Shown: one piece after another, positions 27,938 through 37,069 of the stretch
How positions within the stretch are numbered: position 1 is the stretch's first letter
How the letters are laid out: every line of letters begins with the position of its first letter
Position numbers and translations under genes: made by a program
NCBI GenBank assembly: GCA_017561025.1
Contig: JAFZDU010000124.1
Location: 17,202 to 81,201 of the forward strand
DNA: 64,000 bases
Reading direction: 5' to 3'
Origin: Bacteroidales bacterium
Lineage (GTDB): Bacteria; Bacteroidota; Bacteroidia; Bacteroidales; F082
Notes under the pieces: generated by a model
The model's database searches: none
The model's input: the letters and a program-made list of their open reading frames with translations, nothing else
Told to the model about the DNA's origin: nothing

Positions 27938-29188
27938 ATGGAGTTAAGACGAGTTGTTATCACCGGATTAGGTGCTATCACGCCAATAGGCAATACTGTT
28001 CCTGAGTTTTGGGAATCATTATGTAAAGGTGTTAATGGCGCTGGTAATATAACCCGTTTCGACTGCACTAAGTTCAAGACACGCATCGCATGCGAGGTCA
28101 AGAACTATGACCCACAACAATTCTTTGACCGCAAAGAAGCTAGAAAACTAGACTTATACACTCAGTTTGCTATCATAGCATCTGACGAGGCGATCAAAGA
28201 CTCAAACATCACTAAAGACAATACTGACTTTGATGAAGTTGGTGTTGTCTTTAGTTCTGGTATAGGTGGCATCAACAGTTTCTACGAGGAGGTCGCAGCA
28301 TATGCCACCGGCGACGGCACTCCACGTTACAACCCTTTCATCATACCTAAATTATTGCCAGATTTGGCAGGCGGCCACATCTCCATCAAACATGGATTCC
28401 GTGGACCAAACTTCTCTACAGTTTCAGCATGCGCCTCTTCAGCAAATGCTATCACAGAAGGCTACAACTGCATCCATTACGGCATGTTCCCTGTAGTGAT
28501 AGTAGGAGGTTCTGAAGCAGCAGTCTCTCCTCCTGGCATCGGCGGTTTTGAAGCAATGCGAGCCATGACAACACGCAACGACGACCCTATGACTGCATCA
28601 CGTCCTTTCGATGCAGAACGCGACGGATTCCTCATGGGCGAAGGCTGCGGCTGCCTGGTATTGGAAGACTACGAGCATGCAATAGCACGCGGAGCTAAAA
28701 TATACGGGGAAATAGTAGGCTGCGGACTCTCTTGCGACGCCTACCACATCACAGCACCTCACCCTGAAGGACTAGGAGCAATGATGTGTATGCAACGTGC
28801 CATAAAAGCAGCTGGATTGCAAACCACAGATATAGATCATATCAACACTCATGGCACATCAACACCTGCAGGAGATATTTCTGAAGCAATGGCAATAAGC
28901 AATTTGTTTGGAGAACATATAGCAAATATGCCTATCAACTCCATCAAATCAATGACCGGACACTTGCTCGGTGGTTCAAGCGCAATAGAAGCAATAGCAA
29001 CAGTATTGTCATTGCGCGATAGCATCATCCCTCCAACAATAAACCATTTCAACGACGACCCTTCAATAGACCCTAATCTAGATATCGTCTATTGGAACGC
29101 CCGTCAAAAAGAAATGACTTATGCCATGAGCAACGCATTCGGCTTCGGCGGACATAACGCAAGTATCATATTTAAGAAACATCAATAA
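27938..29188 (+). CDS. fabF: 3-oxoacyl-[acyl-carrier-protein] synthase II
   Basis: Condenses malonyl-ACP with acyl-ACP in fatty acid elongation. The 416 residues carry the KAS Cys-His-His triad: nucleophile Cys in VSACASSANA (about 167), His in NTHGTSTPAGD (about 307) and His in KSMTGHLLGGSSAIE (about 343). The GFGGHNASIIF C-terminus is typical. It is co-transcribed with acpP, and rnc begins 11 bp after its stop. Confidence 0.98.
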   Translation: MELRRVVITGLGAITPIGNTVPEFWESLCKGVNGAGNITRFDCTKFKTRIACEVKNYDPQQFFDRKEARKLDLYTQFAIIASDEAIKDSNITKDNTDFDEVGVVFSSGIGGINSFYEEVAAYATGDGTPRYNPFIIPKLLPDLAGGHISIKHGFRGPNFSTVSACASSANAITEGYNCIHYGMFPVVIVGGSEAAVSPPGIGGFEAMRAMTTRNDDPMTASRPFDAERDGFLMGEGCGCLVLEDYEHAIARGAKIYGEIVGCGLSCDAYHITAPHPEGLGAMMCMQRAIKAAGLQTTDIDHINTHGTSTPAGDISEAMAISNLFGEHIANMPINSIKSMTGHLLGGSSAIEAIATVLSLRDSIIPPTINHFNDDPSIDPNLDIVYWNARQKEMTYAMSNAFGFGGHNASIIFKKHQ

Positions 29189-29199
29189 AAACTAAAGCC

Positions 29200-29937
29200 T
29201 TGTCTCTATTTGCATTTTTAAGATATAAAAATAGTGAAGATAGAGCATTGGCAAGTTCTATCCATAACATCTTCGGCTTCTATCCGAAAAATATAGAGTT
29301 GTATAAACTCGCTTTCACACATAAGTCGTTATCCTCAAAAACAAAATCAGGACTCACTATCAGCAACGAACGTCTAGAATACCTCGGAGACGCCGTTTTA
29401 AGCTCTGTAGTGGCAGAATTCCTGTTCAAGAAGTTCCCAACAAAGCAAGAAGGTTTCCTCACCGAAATGCGCTCTAAAATCGTTAGCAGAAGCTCATTGA
29501 ACAAGCTTTCAATAAAGTTCGGCCTCAACGACCTTATCCATTACGCAAAATCACACGAACAGCATAAGTTCAAGTCAATGGGTGGTAATGCCTTCGAAGC
29601 CTTCACTGGTGCACTTTTCCTCGATTTCGGATATAACTTCGCATATAAGATTATCGTCAACCGCGTGATAAAAATGCATATCGACCTTGTAGAACTAGAG
29701 AAAAACGAAAAGAACTACAAGAGCAAACTCCTCGAATGGGGACAAAAAGAAAAACATAATGTCAACTTCAAGCAGATATCATCAAAAGGAGCTGGATACG
29801 ACAAACTCTATGTCATCCAAGTTGAAATAGACAACAAAGAATACGCTCAAGCCTCCGACCATTCCATTAAAGGCGCTGAACAGCTCGCTGCAGAAAAAAC
29901 ATGGCAGATGATGATGGAAAATAATAAGGAAGAATAA
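29200..29937 (+). CDS. rnc: Ribonuclease III
   Basis: A double-strand-specific endoribonuclease for rRNA and mRNA processing. The 245 residues have the RNase III signature NERLEYLGDAVLSSVVAE (about 60-77) with its metal-binding Glu and Asp, the second acidic motif GGNAFEAFTGALFLD, and a C-terminal double-strand RNA-binding domain from about residue 172. The only plausible start codon is TTG at 29200: an in-frame stop lies at 29173-29175 and no ATG or GTG falls between. Linked to acpP-fabF. Confidence 0.95.
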   Translation: MSLFAFLRYKNSEDRALASSIHNIFGFYPKNIELYKLAFTHKSLSSKTKSGLTISNERLEYLGDAVLSSVVAEFLFKKFPTKQEGFLTEMRSKIVSRSSLNKLSIKFGLNDLIHYAKSHEQHKFKSMGGNAFEAFTGALFLDFGYNFAYKIIVNRVIKMHIDLVELEKNEKNYKSKLLEWGQKEKHNVNFKQISSKGAGYDKLYVIQVEIDNKEYAQASDHSIKGAEQLAAEKTWQMMMENNKEE

Positions 29938-29960
29938 TACCTTATTCTGAACTATTTTCA

Positions 29961-29968
29961 TATCTTTG
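29961..29968 (+). promoter_or_regulatory. -7 promoter box for yraN
   Basis: TATCTTTG matches TAnnTTTG, 30 bp before the ATG, in the 61-bp gap after rnc. Confidence 0.5.
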
Positions 29969-29998
29969 CACCTACGAAAACCAATATTTTTTTGAAAC

Positions 29999-30367
29999 AT
30001 GGCATCTCATAACGACTTAGGTGCTTTGGGCGAACAATTTGCGCTCGAGTATCTCCTTGAAAAGAATTATCAAATCCTTGAAACTAATTGGGTGTGTGGA
30101 CACAAAGAAGTGGATATCATCGCAAAAGACGGTGATACTATCGTATTCGTAGAAGTGAAAACACGTCACAGCAAATGTCTAGTAGACCCTGAAATCACCG
30201 TCGATTATTACAAACAACGTCACCTCATATGGGCTGCAAACTCATACGTCAACCGCTATCAATATGACTTAGACGTTAGATTCGATATCATTGCGATTGT
30301 TGTAAACCCTAATAACGAAAAAAAGATAGAACACATCGTTGATGCATTCTATCCTTCTCTTAAATAG
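29999..30367 (+). CDS. yraN: YraN family (UPF0102) endonuclease-fold protein
   Basis: A 122-residue protein with the conserved UPF0102 core: LGEQFALEYL at the N-terminus, then HKEVDIIAKDGDTIVFVEVKTR, which supplies the Asp and Glu-x-Lys of a PD-(D/E)xK nuclease fold. Family function is not firmly established; a DNA-processing role is proposed from the fold. It stands downstream of rnc, converging on metG. Confidence 0.92.
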   Translation: MASHNDLGALGEQFALEYLLEKNYQILETNWVCGHKEVDIIAKDGDTIVFVEVKTRHSKCLVDPEITVDYYKQRHLIWAANSYVNRYQYDLDVRFDIIAIVVNPNNEKKIEHIVDAFYPSLK

Positions 30368-30427
30368 GCTAATGACTAAGGGCTAATGGCTAAAATTTGT
30401 CTGTCTTTCGACTTTCGTCATTAGCCT
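30366..30427 (+). repeat. Low-complexity repeat forming a long-loop hairpin between yraN and metG
   Basis: AGGCTAATGAC (30366-30376) and GTCATTAGCCT (30417-30427) are perfect 11-base inverted arms around a 40-base loop containing further GGCTAATGGCT-type units. The right arm is followed by TTTTG, so it might serve as a bidirectional terminator between the convergent genes. It belongs to the same repeat family as 3793-3836. Confidence 0.6.
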
Positions 30428-30442
30428 TTTGTTAATGGTCAA

Positions 30443-32503
30443 TTATCCAACACTGCTTCCTGGAGCGACAGGCTGACTTGGTGACATAACAACCAATCTT
30501 CCGTCTTTGTCTTCAGCTGACAAGATCATGCCTTCGCTGACGATGCCTTTCAACTTACGAGGCTCGAAGTTAGCGATGAAGCATACTTGCTTGCCTACTA
30601 ATTCTTCAGGATTTGGATAATATTTAGCGATTCCTGAAACGATAGTACGTTTGTTCATACCGTCGTCAATCAAGAATTGTAATAACTTATCTGCCTTTGG
30701 AACTTTAACGCATTCTAAAACAGTACCGACTCTGATATCCATCTTGCCAAACTCATCTATATTGGTGTTAGGTTTGATTGGATTTGGAGCCCATGCGTTG
30801 AGTTCGTTTTGTTTCTTTGTCTCTTCCAATTTATTGACTTGAGCTGCAACAGTCTCATCTTCAACTTTTGTGAACAACAATTCAACTTCACCGATAGCAG
30901 TTTCTTCTTTCAATAAAACTGTTTCTTTAGCTTGATTCCATCCGCTTACTTCCAAGCCAATCATTGATTGTAACTTCTTAGCTGAGAATGGCAAGAATGG
31001 CTCTGACAAGATAGCGAGTTTAGCAACGATCTGCATTGACAATGCGAGAACTGTCTTAACTCTTTCAGGATCTGTCTTGAATTGTTTCCATGGTTCGTTT
31101 TCTGTGAGGTAACGGTTACCAAGACGAGCGAGATTCATCAATTCTGACAAGCCTTCACGGAATTTGTAATTATCGAGAAGGTTAGCGATCTTATCAGGAT
31201 ATTGATTCATTTCTTCGATAGCAGCTTCGTCTTTTTCGTTGAGGTTGATCATAGCTGGTATCTTACCTTCGAAATATTTATGAGTAAGAACCAAAGTACG
31301 ATTTACGAAGTTGCCGAAGATAGCGAGTAATTCGTTGTTATTTCTGTCTTGATAATCTTTCCAAGTGAAGTTGTTATCTTTTGTCTCAGGAGCGTTAGCT
31401 GTCAATACATAACGAAGTACATCTTGTTTTCCAGGGAATTCTTCGAGATATTCGTGCAACCAAACAGCCCAGTTACGAGATGTAGAGATCTTGTCGTTTT
31501 CGAGGTTAAGGAATTCGTTAGCTGGAACGTTTTCAGGAACGATATAATCGCCGTAAGCCTTCAACATGCAAGGGAATATGATACAGTGGAACACGATGTT
31601 ATCTTTACCGATGAAGTGAACGAGTTTTGTTTCTTCATCTTTCCACCATTTTTCCCAGTCAGTACCTCTTTCGTTGCAGATTTCTATTGTGTTAGAGATG
31701 TAACCGATAGGAGCATCGAACCAAACATAGAGCACTTTGCCGTCTGCTTCTTCAACAGGGACAGGAACGCCCCAGTCGAGGTCGCGAGTAACAGCACGAG
31801 GTTGCAATCCATTGTCTAACCAGCTTTTTACTTGTCCGTAAACATTAGGTTTCCATTCTTTATGACCTTCGATGATCCATTCGCGGAGCCATTGTTCGTA
31901 TTGATCTAAAGGAAGATACCAGTGTTTTGTTGCTTTCTTGACGAGTTCAGCGCCGCTGAGAGCTGAGTGAGGGTTGATGAGTTCATCAGGGCTCATTGAA
32001 GAACCGCATTTCTCACATTGGTCGCCGTAAGCGTGGTCGTTGCCGCATTTAGGGCAAGTACCGATGATATAACGGTCTGACAAGAACTTGTTACGTTCTG
32101 GATCGAAGAATTGTTCTGATTCTCTTTCGATGAATTTGCCTTCTTCGTAAAGTTTCTTGAAGAAAGCAGCTGCTGTCTCATGGTGAGTCTTAGAGCTTGT
32201 ACGAGAATAGATGTCGTAGCTTATGCCGAGTTTTTCGAAAGAATCTTTGATTATATTGTGGTATCTATCGACGATATCTTGAGGAGTACAGCCTTCTTTT
32301 TCAGCTTTGATAGTGATAGGCACGCCGTGTTCATCGGAGCCGCCGACAAACAAAACCTCTTCGCCTTTCATTCGCAGATAACGAACGTAAGTGTCGGCTG
32401 GGATATATACGCCTGCCAAGTGACCGATATGCACAGGGCCATTAGCGTATGGTAATGCTGTCGTTACTGTGTAACGTTTAAAATGTTTGTCGTTATTTTC
32501 CAT
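30443..32503 (-). CDS. metG: Methionyl-tRNA synthetase
   Basis: Charges tRNA-Met. The 686 residues comprise a class I catalytic core with the HIGH-type motif ([10 protein letters not shown]), a zinc knuckle ([18 protein letters not shown], about 155-172), a KMSKS-type motif as KISTS, an anticodon-binding helical domain, and a C-terminal EMAP/Arc1p-type tRNA-binding domain (about 575-686, [21 protein letters not shown]) as in other dimeric MetRS. The promoter box CAAAGATA (complement) is at 32539-32546. Confidence 0.98.
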   Translation of the reverse strand: MENNDKHFKRYTVTTALPYANGPVHIGHLAGVYIPADTYVRYLRMKGEEVLFVGGSDEHGVPITIKAEKEGCTPQDIVDRYHNIIKDSFEKLGISYDIYSRTSSKTHHETAAAFFKKLYEEGKFIERESEQFFDPERNKFLSDRYIIGTCPKCGNDHAYGDQCEKCGSSMSPDELINPHSALSGAELVKKATKHWYLPLDQYEQWLREWIIEGHKEWKPNVYGQVKSWLDNGLQPRAVTRDLDWGVPVPVEEADGKVLYVWFDAPIGYISNTIEICNERGTDWEKWWKDEETKLVHFIGKDNIVFHCIIFPCMLKAYGDYIVPENVPANEFLNLENDKISTSRNWAVWLHEYLEEFPGKQDVLRYVLTANAPETKDNNFTWKDYQDRNNNELLAIFGNFVNRTLVLTHKYFEGKIPAMINLNEKDEAAIEEMNQYPDKIANLLDNYKFREGLSELMNLARLGNRYLTENEPWKQFKTDPERVKTVLALSMQIVAKLAILSEPFLPFSAKKLQSMIGLEVSGWNQAKETVLLKEETAIGEVELLFTKVEDETVAAQVNKLEETKKQNELNAWAPNPIKPNTNIDEFGKMDIRVGTVLECVKVPKADKLLQFLIDDGMNKRTIVSGIAKYYPNPEELVGKQVCFIANFEPRKLKGIVSEGMILSAEDKDGRLVVMSPSQPVAPGSSVG

Positions 32504-32538
32504 TGTCTATGAAGTTTTATTAGATATTAATTAAGGTG

Positions 32539-32546
32539 CAAAGATA
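32539..32546 (-). promoter_or_regulatory. -7 promoter box for metG
   Basis: Reads TATCTTTG on the minus strand, a perfect TAnnTTTG match 36 bp ahead of the metG ATG. Confidence 0.6.
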
Positions 32547-32577
32547 ATAAATATTTTTCTGTGAAGTGTTAATAAGA

Positions 32578-33654
32578 TTAGTAAATAGAAGGTGTGATAA
32601 AGACACGCCAGGAACCATTTTTTTCGCCTCGTTCTATATAATTACATTTCAATAAATGATTAACTAATTTCTTTACTGCTGACATATTGATACCTAACTC
32701 ATTTTGAATATAATCAAGAGTGACAACAGGTTCTCTCATCATTAGTTTCAATATTTTAGCATAATTCAATGAACGAAATTCAACTCTTTCTCCATCATAC
32801 CACCAAAGAAGTTCATCACGTTCAGTTAAAAAACATACATCATTATAAATCTCACGAGCCACTAATCCTGTAAAATATTGCATAAAAGGTTTTATCGATT
32901 CAATAGATGCTTGCGCTCCAACATTCGGATTTGAACCAACTAATAAATCTGTTTGATGCAAAGCTTCAAGATATTCCCATTTATTACGACTACGTACCAC
33001 AATCATTGGATAGCCGTGTTTAGATAAAATGTAATTCATAATCAAACGTGCTATACGCCCATTTCCATCTTCAAAAGGATGTATTCTTATATAACGATAA
33101 TGAAATAAAGCTGCTAATTCAACAGGCGAGAGCTTTCCTTCTTTTTCAGCCTGATTATACCAATCTATAAGATCTGTCATCAAAGCAGGAGTTTCTTCTG
33201 GAGAAGCATAATCAAAACGATCGCCATAACGAGTAATGACACTGTTTGGTCGTGTCTTGTATTGACCAGCGTGAATTACATAACTTGTAGTAAAACCTCC
33301 AGGAAGATTTTTATAAACAGTATAATCTTCACGTAACATGATTTTATGTAATGTACGAATAAAATTTTGAGTTAAAGATGAATCCTGTATTAAAGACTCT
33401 TCATTCATCATTTTTAAAGCAACATTACTTGCAGCCATATCTTGGACATCCTTAATATTTGCTTCACCTATAACCTTTCCAAAAAGCAGCAAAATCTCTG
33501 TCTGACCATACGTCAAAGTATTACCTTCGATATGATTTGAATTATAATTAAAATCGACAGTAAATCTACGACTCAATTTTTGTCTGTCATCTTCTGATAA
33601 AGGCTGAATTTTATTCCATGCCTCTATAGCTTTTTCTAATGTTAAGTACTTCAT
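32578..33654 (-). CDS. Fic-domain protein with N-terminal inhibitory motif and C-terminal winged helix
   Basis: A 358-residue class II-type Fic protein, probably an AMP transferase acting on a protein target. The Fic motif HPFEDGNGR (His192 to Arg200) is intact. The inhibitory helix motif S-x-x-x-E-G (Ser39, Glu43, Gly44 in NSNHIEGN) is present near the N-terminus and would hold the enzyme in check in cis. The last 70 residues form a winged-helix DNA-binding-like domain (EPVVTLDYIQNELGINMSAVKKLVNHLL), which suggests autoregulation. The gene is AT-rich compared with its neighbours, stands alone, and may have been acquired horizontally (inference). The target is unknown. Confidence 0.93.
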   Translation of the reverse strand: MKYLTLEKAIEAWNKIQPLSEDDRQKLSRRFTVDFNYNSNHIEGNTLTYGQTEILLLFGKVIGEANIKDVQDMAASNVALKMMNEESLIQDSSLTQNFIRTLHKIMLREDYTVYKNLPGGFTTSYVIHAGQYKTRPNSVITRYGDRFDYASPEETPALMTDLIDWYNQAEKEGKLSPVELAALFHYRYIRIHPFEDGNGRIARLIMNYILSKHGYPMIVVRSRNKWEYLEALHQTDLLVGSNPNVGAQASIESIKPFMQYFTGLVAREIYNDVCFLTERDELLWWYDGERVEFRSLNYAKILKLMMREPVVTLDYIQNELGINMSAVKKLVNHLLKCNYIERGEKNGSWRVFITPSIY

Positions 33655-33689
33655 AATTTTTTTGATTTAAGATTATAAATTCTTTAAAA

Positions 33690-33725
33690 GGTGGCTGTAT
33701 AGCCACCAATTTACCTACAAAGATA
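33690..33725 (-). promoter_or_regulatory. Promoter and palindrome in the Fic gene leader
   Basis: The complement of 33718-33725 reads TATCTTTG, a -7 box. A perfect palindrome, GGTGGCT (33690-33696) and AGCCACC (33701-33707) with a 4-base spacer, lies 10 bp downstream of it. It would be the operator or the 5'-terminal stem of the Fic mRNA. The Fic protein's own winged helix is a natural candidate ligand (inference). Confidence 0.55.
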
Positions 33726-33782
33726 CTATTTTTTATCTTTAAATATGTTTTGTTGATAAATTTTTCCTAAACTTTTTTTCCT

Positions 33783-33790
33783 TAATTTTG
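33783..33790 (+). promoter_or_regulatory. -7 promoter box for the DUF2148 gene
   Basis: TAATTTTG matches the consensus and lies 29 bp before the ATG at 33820. Confidence 0.55.
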
Positions 33791-33819
33791 TCTTTCATTA
33801 AACTTAAAATAAAACCATC

Positions 33820-34341
33820 ATGATAACTTTTGAACAAGACATCCGTAACGAAAATATCAAAGACATCGCCAATAAATTAATGTGTGCTGCTCGCACCGCA
33901 CCGAAGGCAAGAGGCACCGACAACCTCGTGCTCGCTGTAGCAACCGACGACACCATCGTCGCTCTGGCGAAAAAGATGCGTCAACTTGCTGCTGAACGCA
34001 ATATGGAATTCCTTAACCGCGACGCAGAAAATATCATGAACAGCGGCGCCGTCATTTTATTCGGAATGAAGATAAGTCCTCTCGGATTGAACTGCGCAGC
34101 ATGCGGTTTCCCAACATGCGGCGACAAACCTAAAAACGTGCCTTGTTTCTTCAACGCCAACGACCTCGGCATCGCGATAGGCTCTGCTGCAGCTCTCGCC
34201 GCCGACTTCAGAATAGACAGCCGCGTCATGTTCTCTGTAGGTCAGGCAGCTCTCGACCTCAAGCTCATGCCTGAATGCAGCATGATACTCGCTCTCCCAC
34301 TCTCAGTAAGCGGCAAAAGCGTTTTCTTTGACAGAAAATAA
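33820..34341 (+). CDS. DUF2148-type ferredoxin-domain protein
   Basis: A 173-residue protein with a nitroreductase-like N-terminus and a four-Cys cluster (LNCAACGFPTCGDKP, then NVPCFF; Cys spaced x2, x4, then about 9) of the type assigned to iron-sulphur binding in DUF2148 proteins. Cytoplasmic, with no signal peptide. The role is not established; a redox function is likely. It is transcribed alone and converges with the PNGase F-like operon through a shared hairpin. Confidence 0.85.
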   Translation: MITFEQDIRNENIKDIANKLMCAARTAPKARGTDNLVLAVATDDTIVALAKKMRQLAAERNMEFLNRDAENIMNSGAVILFGMKISPLGLNCAACGFPTCGDKPKNVPCFFNANDLGIAIGSAAALAADFRIDSRVMFSVGQAALDLKLMPECSMILALPLSVSGKSVFFDRK

Positions 34342-34458
34342 TTCAATTCATAATTCTTAATGCATAATGCATAATTAACTTATAAATATTAAAAAAGCGT
34401 TACCTCATTGTGAAGTAACGCTTTTTAATTATGAATTGTGAATTACGAATTCTGCATT
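34342..34458. repeat. Mirror-image AT-rich repeats around a hairpin
   Basis: About 34342-34376 and 34427-34458 hold related AATTCATAATTC / TGCATAATGCATAATT units in opposite orientation, flanking the terminator at 34391-34426. The same unit occurs upstream of the gene at 7877-8866. The right copy runs up to the stop of the minus-strand gene. Confidence 0.7.
34391..34426. terminator. Bidirectional terminator between the DUF2148 and PNGase F-like genes
   Basis: A 12-base perfect stem, AAAAAGCGTTAC (34392-34403) and GTAACGCTTTTT (34415-34426), with an 11-base loop. The T-run at one end and A-run at the other allow it to work for both convergent genes. Confidence 0.85.
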
Positions 34459-37045
34459 ATTTAATAACAAGTTTCTTTGTTACCATTTGTCCACCGATAA
34501 CGTTCACAAAATACATTCCAGGTGCTAAGTCTGAAACGTCGATTGTTGTTGTTTCGCTGAATACAAAGTTGCGAACTTCTTGTCCTTGCATATTCAAAAT
34601 GTGAACACAGACTTTTCCTTTTTCATAGTTTGTTGTCAATCTCAAGACATCGTTTGCTGGATTAGGCAACAAATTGACTTCAAATGGATCTTTGTGGTCG
34701 ATTAAAGTAGGAACTTCTGTGATTGAGTTCACGTCATTGCTGTAAGAAACGACCTTGCCAGAAACTCTCAAGATTGGGTTGTCGGCTGCTGAACAGTAAG
34801 TACATGTCTGACCATCAACGCAATCAGGGTGATTTGGGTGACATTCATCGATGTATGATGGGTCGAATTCGTAGAACAACTTAGCGTGACCAGCAGCAAC
34901 GTAATCGTTGAGACTGTAATCCCAAACCATACCTAAAGAACCTGGGCACCATCCTGAACGGTTGTAAGTCCAAGTACCAGCTTGTGGTTGGCAGCCAGCA
35001 GGGTTAGGGTTACATGTTTGCCACAAATGTTGGTCGTAAACCTTGTTGTTATTGATGATGATGTTATGAGTTGCTTCCAAGAACTCAGCAGCGTTGCCTG
35101 TGTTGTAAGCGTTGTTTGTACCGCTGCTCCAGTTATGACCTGTTGTGATTATCTTCAAGTTAGCCTTTTCTGTTTCAGGAGCGAAATAATAATCTATTTC
35201 TGGAACTGGTTGTTGGTTAGCATAATCGCCGAAGTCGAAGATACCGAACCACAATTCGTTCATGTCGATATATTTATATTCAGGAGTGCCTTTAGTATAA
35301 TCGAAGATAGCGATTGGATCGTAACCGTCGCCATTCCATGTTTGGAAATATAATTCAAATTCTACCAAACCTTGAAGCACTGTTGTATAGTCTGTTACAT
35401 CTAATTGATCTTCACACTCGCCACCGAAAGGTGTCACATAACGATAAAGCTCAACCCATTCACCACGATAGTTCTTAACACGGCAATAACCAACTCTGTC
35501 GTAAGGGTCGCAAGTGCCTATACAGTTGTGGTCATATTGCAATGTGATATTGTTGAAAGCGCCCACGTGTGTTGGGAACGCATATTCATTATAACCATAT
35601 TGCTGTGATGGAGTGATCTTAAGATCTCCGTTCATCGCTGTTACGCTGATGTTATCGTAAGTGTTTGTAACTTCGAAAGTATTAGAAACACTTGTTGTTT
35701 TGCCACCTGATTGAACGATAGTTGCTGTCATGTTGTATGTTCCATAGTCAGCAGGTTTCCATGAAGCATACCAATAACCGTTTGTTGGGTCATCTGGATA
35801 AGCTGTCATCAATTTAATTTCTTCACCGTCAACGTCACATGTCACTGATTCGAATTTAATAGCGTCGCCATGTTCGATATAAGCGCTAAGAACCAACATA
35901 ACAGGTGAATTCAAATCTGAAACATAAACCATTGTTCCGTCATAAGGACGACGAATAGTGATTTCTGGAGTGAATTCTTCTGGATCTACAACTTCAAAAG
36001 TACGTGTTACTGGAGGAGCTGCTTGCCATTCCGTGTCATTACCATTTTGGTAAGCTTTAACCTTAACGATACCTGATTCGCCTGTCAATGTCAATGTGTT
36101 GCCATCTAATGTTGCTGGACCTTGTAAAAGTTCAAATGTAACAGGCAATCCTGATGTTGCAGATGCTTGCAATTGAATAGGTTCTGCGAAAACCAATTGA
36201 TCAGGGATGTTTTCGAAATCGATAAATTGTGATGCCAAACCTGCTGGGATGTGACGTACTAACAAGTTATCGTAAGCAGCTTTAGAACTGTTCAAGAAGA
36301 AGATACCGTCCCATTTTGCTGGGTCGAAACGGTCGCCTGAACCTGGTGTCAAACCGGCATTCAAACCTTGTATTTCTGGAATTGGCTGGAACTCACCTGT
36401 ACAACCGAAGTCAGCGAATAATGTAACGCTACCAGCTCCATCGTTAGCTTCAAGGTCAATCATGATTTTCCAACGAATCCAACCCACTGAAGCATCGTAT
36501 GAGAATTTAACAGGCATTGTGTTGTCTGGCAAAACTATACCGTTAGCAAACTTAGGATCTGTACTTGCCTTACCTGATGTTGTGAAATAGATACCGCCGT
36601 CTTGTGTTGGCAAATTAGGATTTGGTGTTGTTGGCTCATAGTTCATTGGAGGTAAAACAACGCCATCGCCGTCAGCGTCATAACCTACACCGAAAACTGA
36701 TCCCCACCAGTCGTAATACATATCTATTTCAACTTCAATAGTACCGCCTTCTGAGAAATCGAATTTAAAGTCAGGTGTTGACTTATGTGTTGCAATTTCA
36801 CCGTAATTGGTGTTAGCATTGCTGAAGAATACACCTAAAGTCTCATCTGGTGTTGTTGGCAATCCGTCGCCTAAATAGTCGACTTTCATTTGACCGCCGC
36901 CTGCACTGTGTGCTCTTGCAACCCAGTTATCTTGTCCGTTTAAAACACCTTCATTATAGTTGTTAAAATCTTTTGTGATGACAGTCTGTGCATTGACCGA
37001 CAACATCAAAAAGATTGAGATGAATAATAATGCAAATTTTTTCAT
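34457..37045 (-). CDS. T9SS-exported PNGase F-like protein, copy 2, with altered active-site residue
   Basis: An 862-residue paralogue of the protein at 11997-14564, with the same order: signal peptide ending NAQ (Gln20), Asp-rich N-terminal sandwich, Ig-like domain (about 275-355), second sandwich, PNGase F-like core (about 470-770) and type A sorting domain (about 790-862, LPNPANDVLRL, GMYFVNV). Asp516 (in CDPYDR) and Glu654 (in GNAAEF) match two key acids of PNGase F, and GWCPG is kept. The position equivalent to Glu118 is Gln568 (YFQTW) here and Glu557 in copy 1. It may therefore have lower activity, different specificity or a binding role. It starts 24 bp after a secreted M28 peptidase gene. 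Confidence 0.83.
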   Translation of the reverse strand: MKKFALLFISIFLMLSVNAQTVITKDFNNYNEGVLNGQDNWVARAHSAGGGQMKVDYLGDGLPTTPDETLGVFFSNANTNYGEIATHKSTPDFKFDFSEGGTIEVEIDMYYDWWGSVFGVGYDADGDGVVLPPMNYEPTTPNPNLPTQDGGIYFTTSGKASTDPKFANGIVLPDNTMPVKFSYDASVGWIRWKIMIDLEANDGAGSVTLFADFGCTGEFQPIPEIQGLNAGLTPGSGDRFDPAKWDGIFFLNSSKAAYDNLLVRHIPAGLASQFIDFENIPDQLVFAEPIQLQASATSGLPVTFELLQGPATLDGNTLTLTGESGIVKVKAYQNGNDTEWQAAPPVTRTFEVVDPEEFTPEITIRRPYDGTMVYVSDLNSPVMLVLSAYIEHGDAIKFESVTCDVDGEEIKLMTAYPDDPTNGYWYASWKPADYGTYNMTATIVQSGGKTTSVSNTFEVTNTYDNISVTAMNGDLKITPSQQYGYNEYAFPTHVGAFNNITLQYDHNCIGTCDPYDRVGYCRVKNYRGEWVELYRYVTPFGGECEDQLDVTDYTTVLQGLVEFELYFQTWNGDGYDPIAIFDYTKGTPEYKYIDMNELWFGIFDFGDYANQQPVPEIDYYFAPETEKANLKIITTGHNWSSGTNNAYNTGNAAEFLEATHNIIINNNKVYDQHLWQTCNPNPAGCQPQAGTWTYNRSGWCPGSLGMVWDYSLNDYVAAGHAKLFYEFDPSYIDECHPNHPDCVDGQTCTYCSAADNPILRVSGKVVSYSNDVNSITEVPTLIDHKDPFEVNLLPNPANDVLRLTTNYEKGKVCVHILNMQGQEVRNFVFSETTTIDVSDLAPGMYFVNVIGGQMVTKKLVIK

Positions 37046-37069
37046 ATTAAATAATTTTTAACATTAAAA

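Noticed and set aside
32578-33654. Fic protein as part of a two-gene FicTA toxin-antitoxin module
   Set aside because: No small antitoxin gene is adjacent. The inhibitory motif is within the protein itself.
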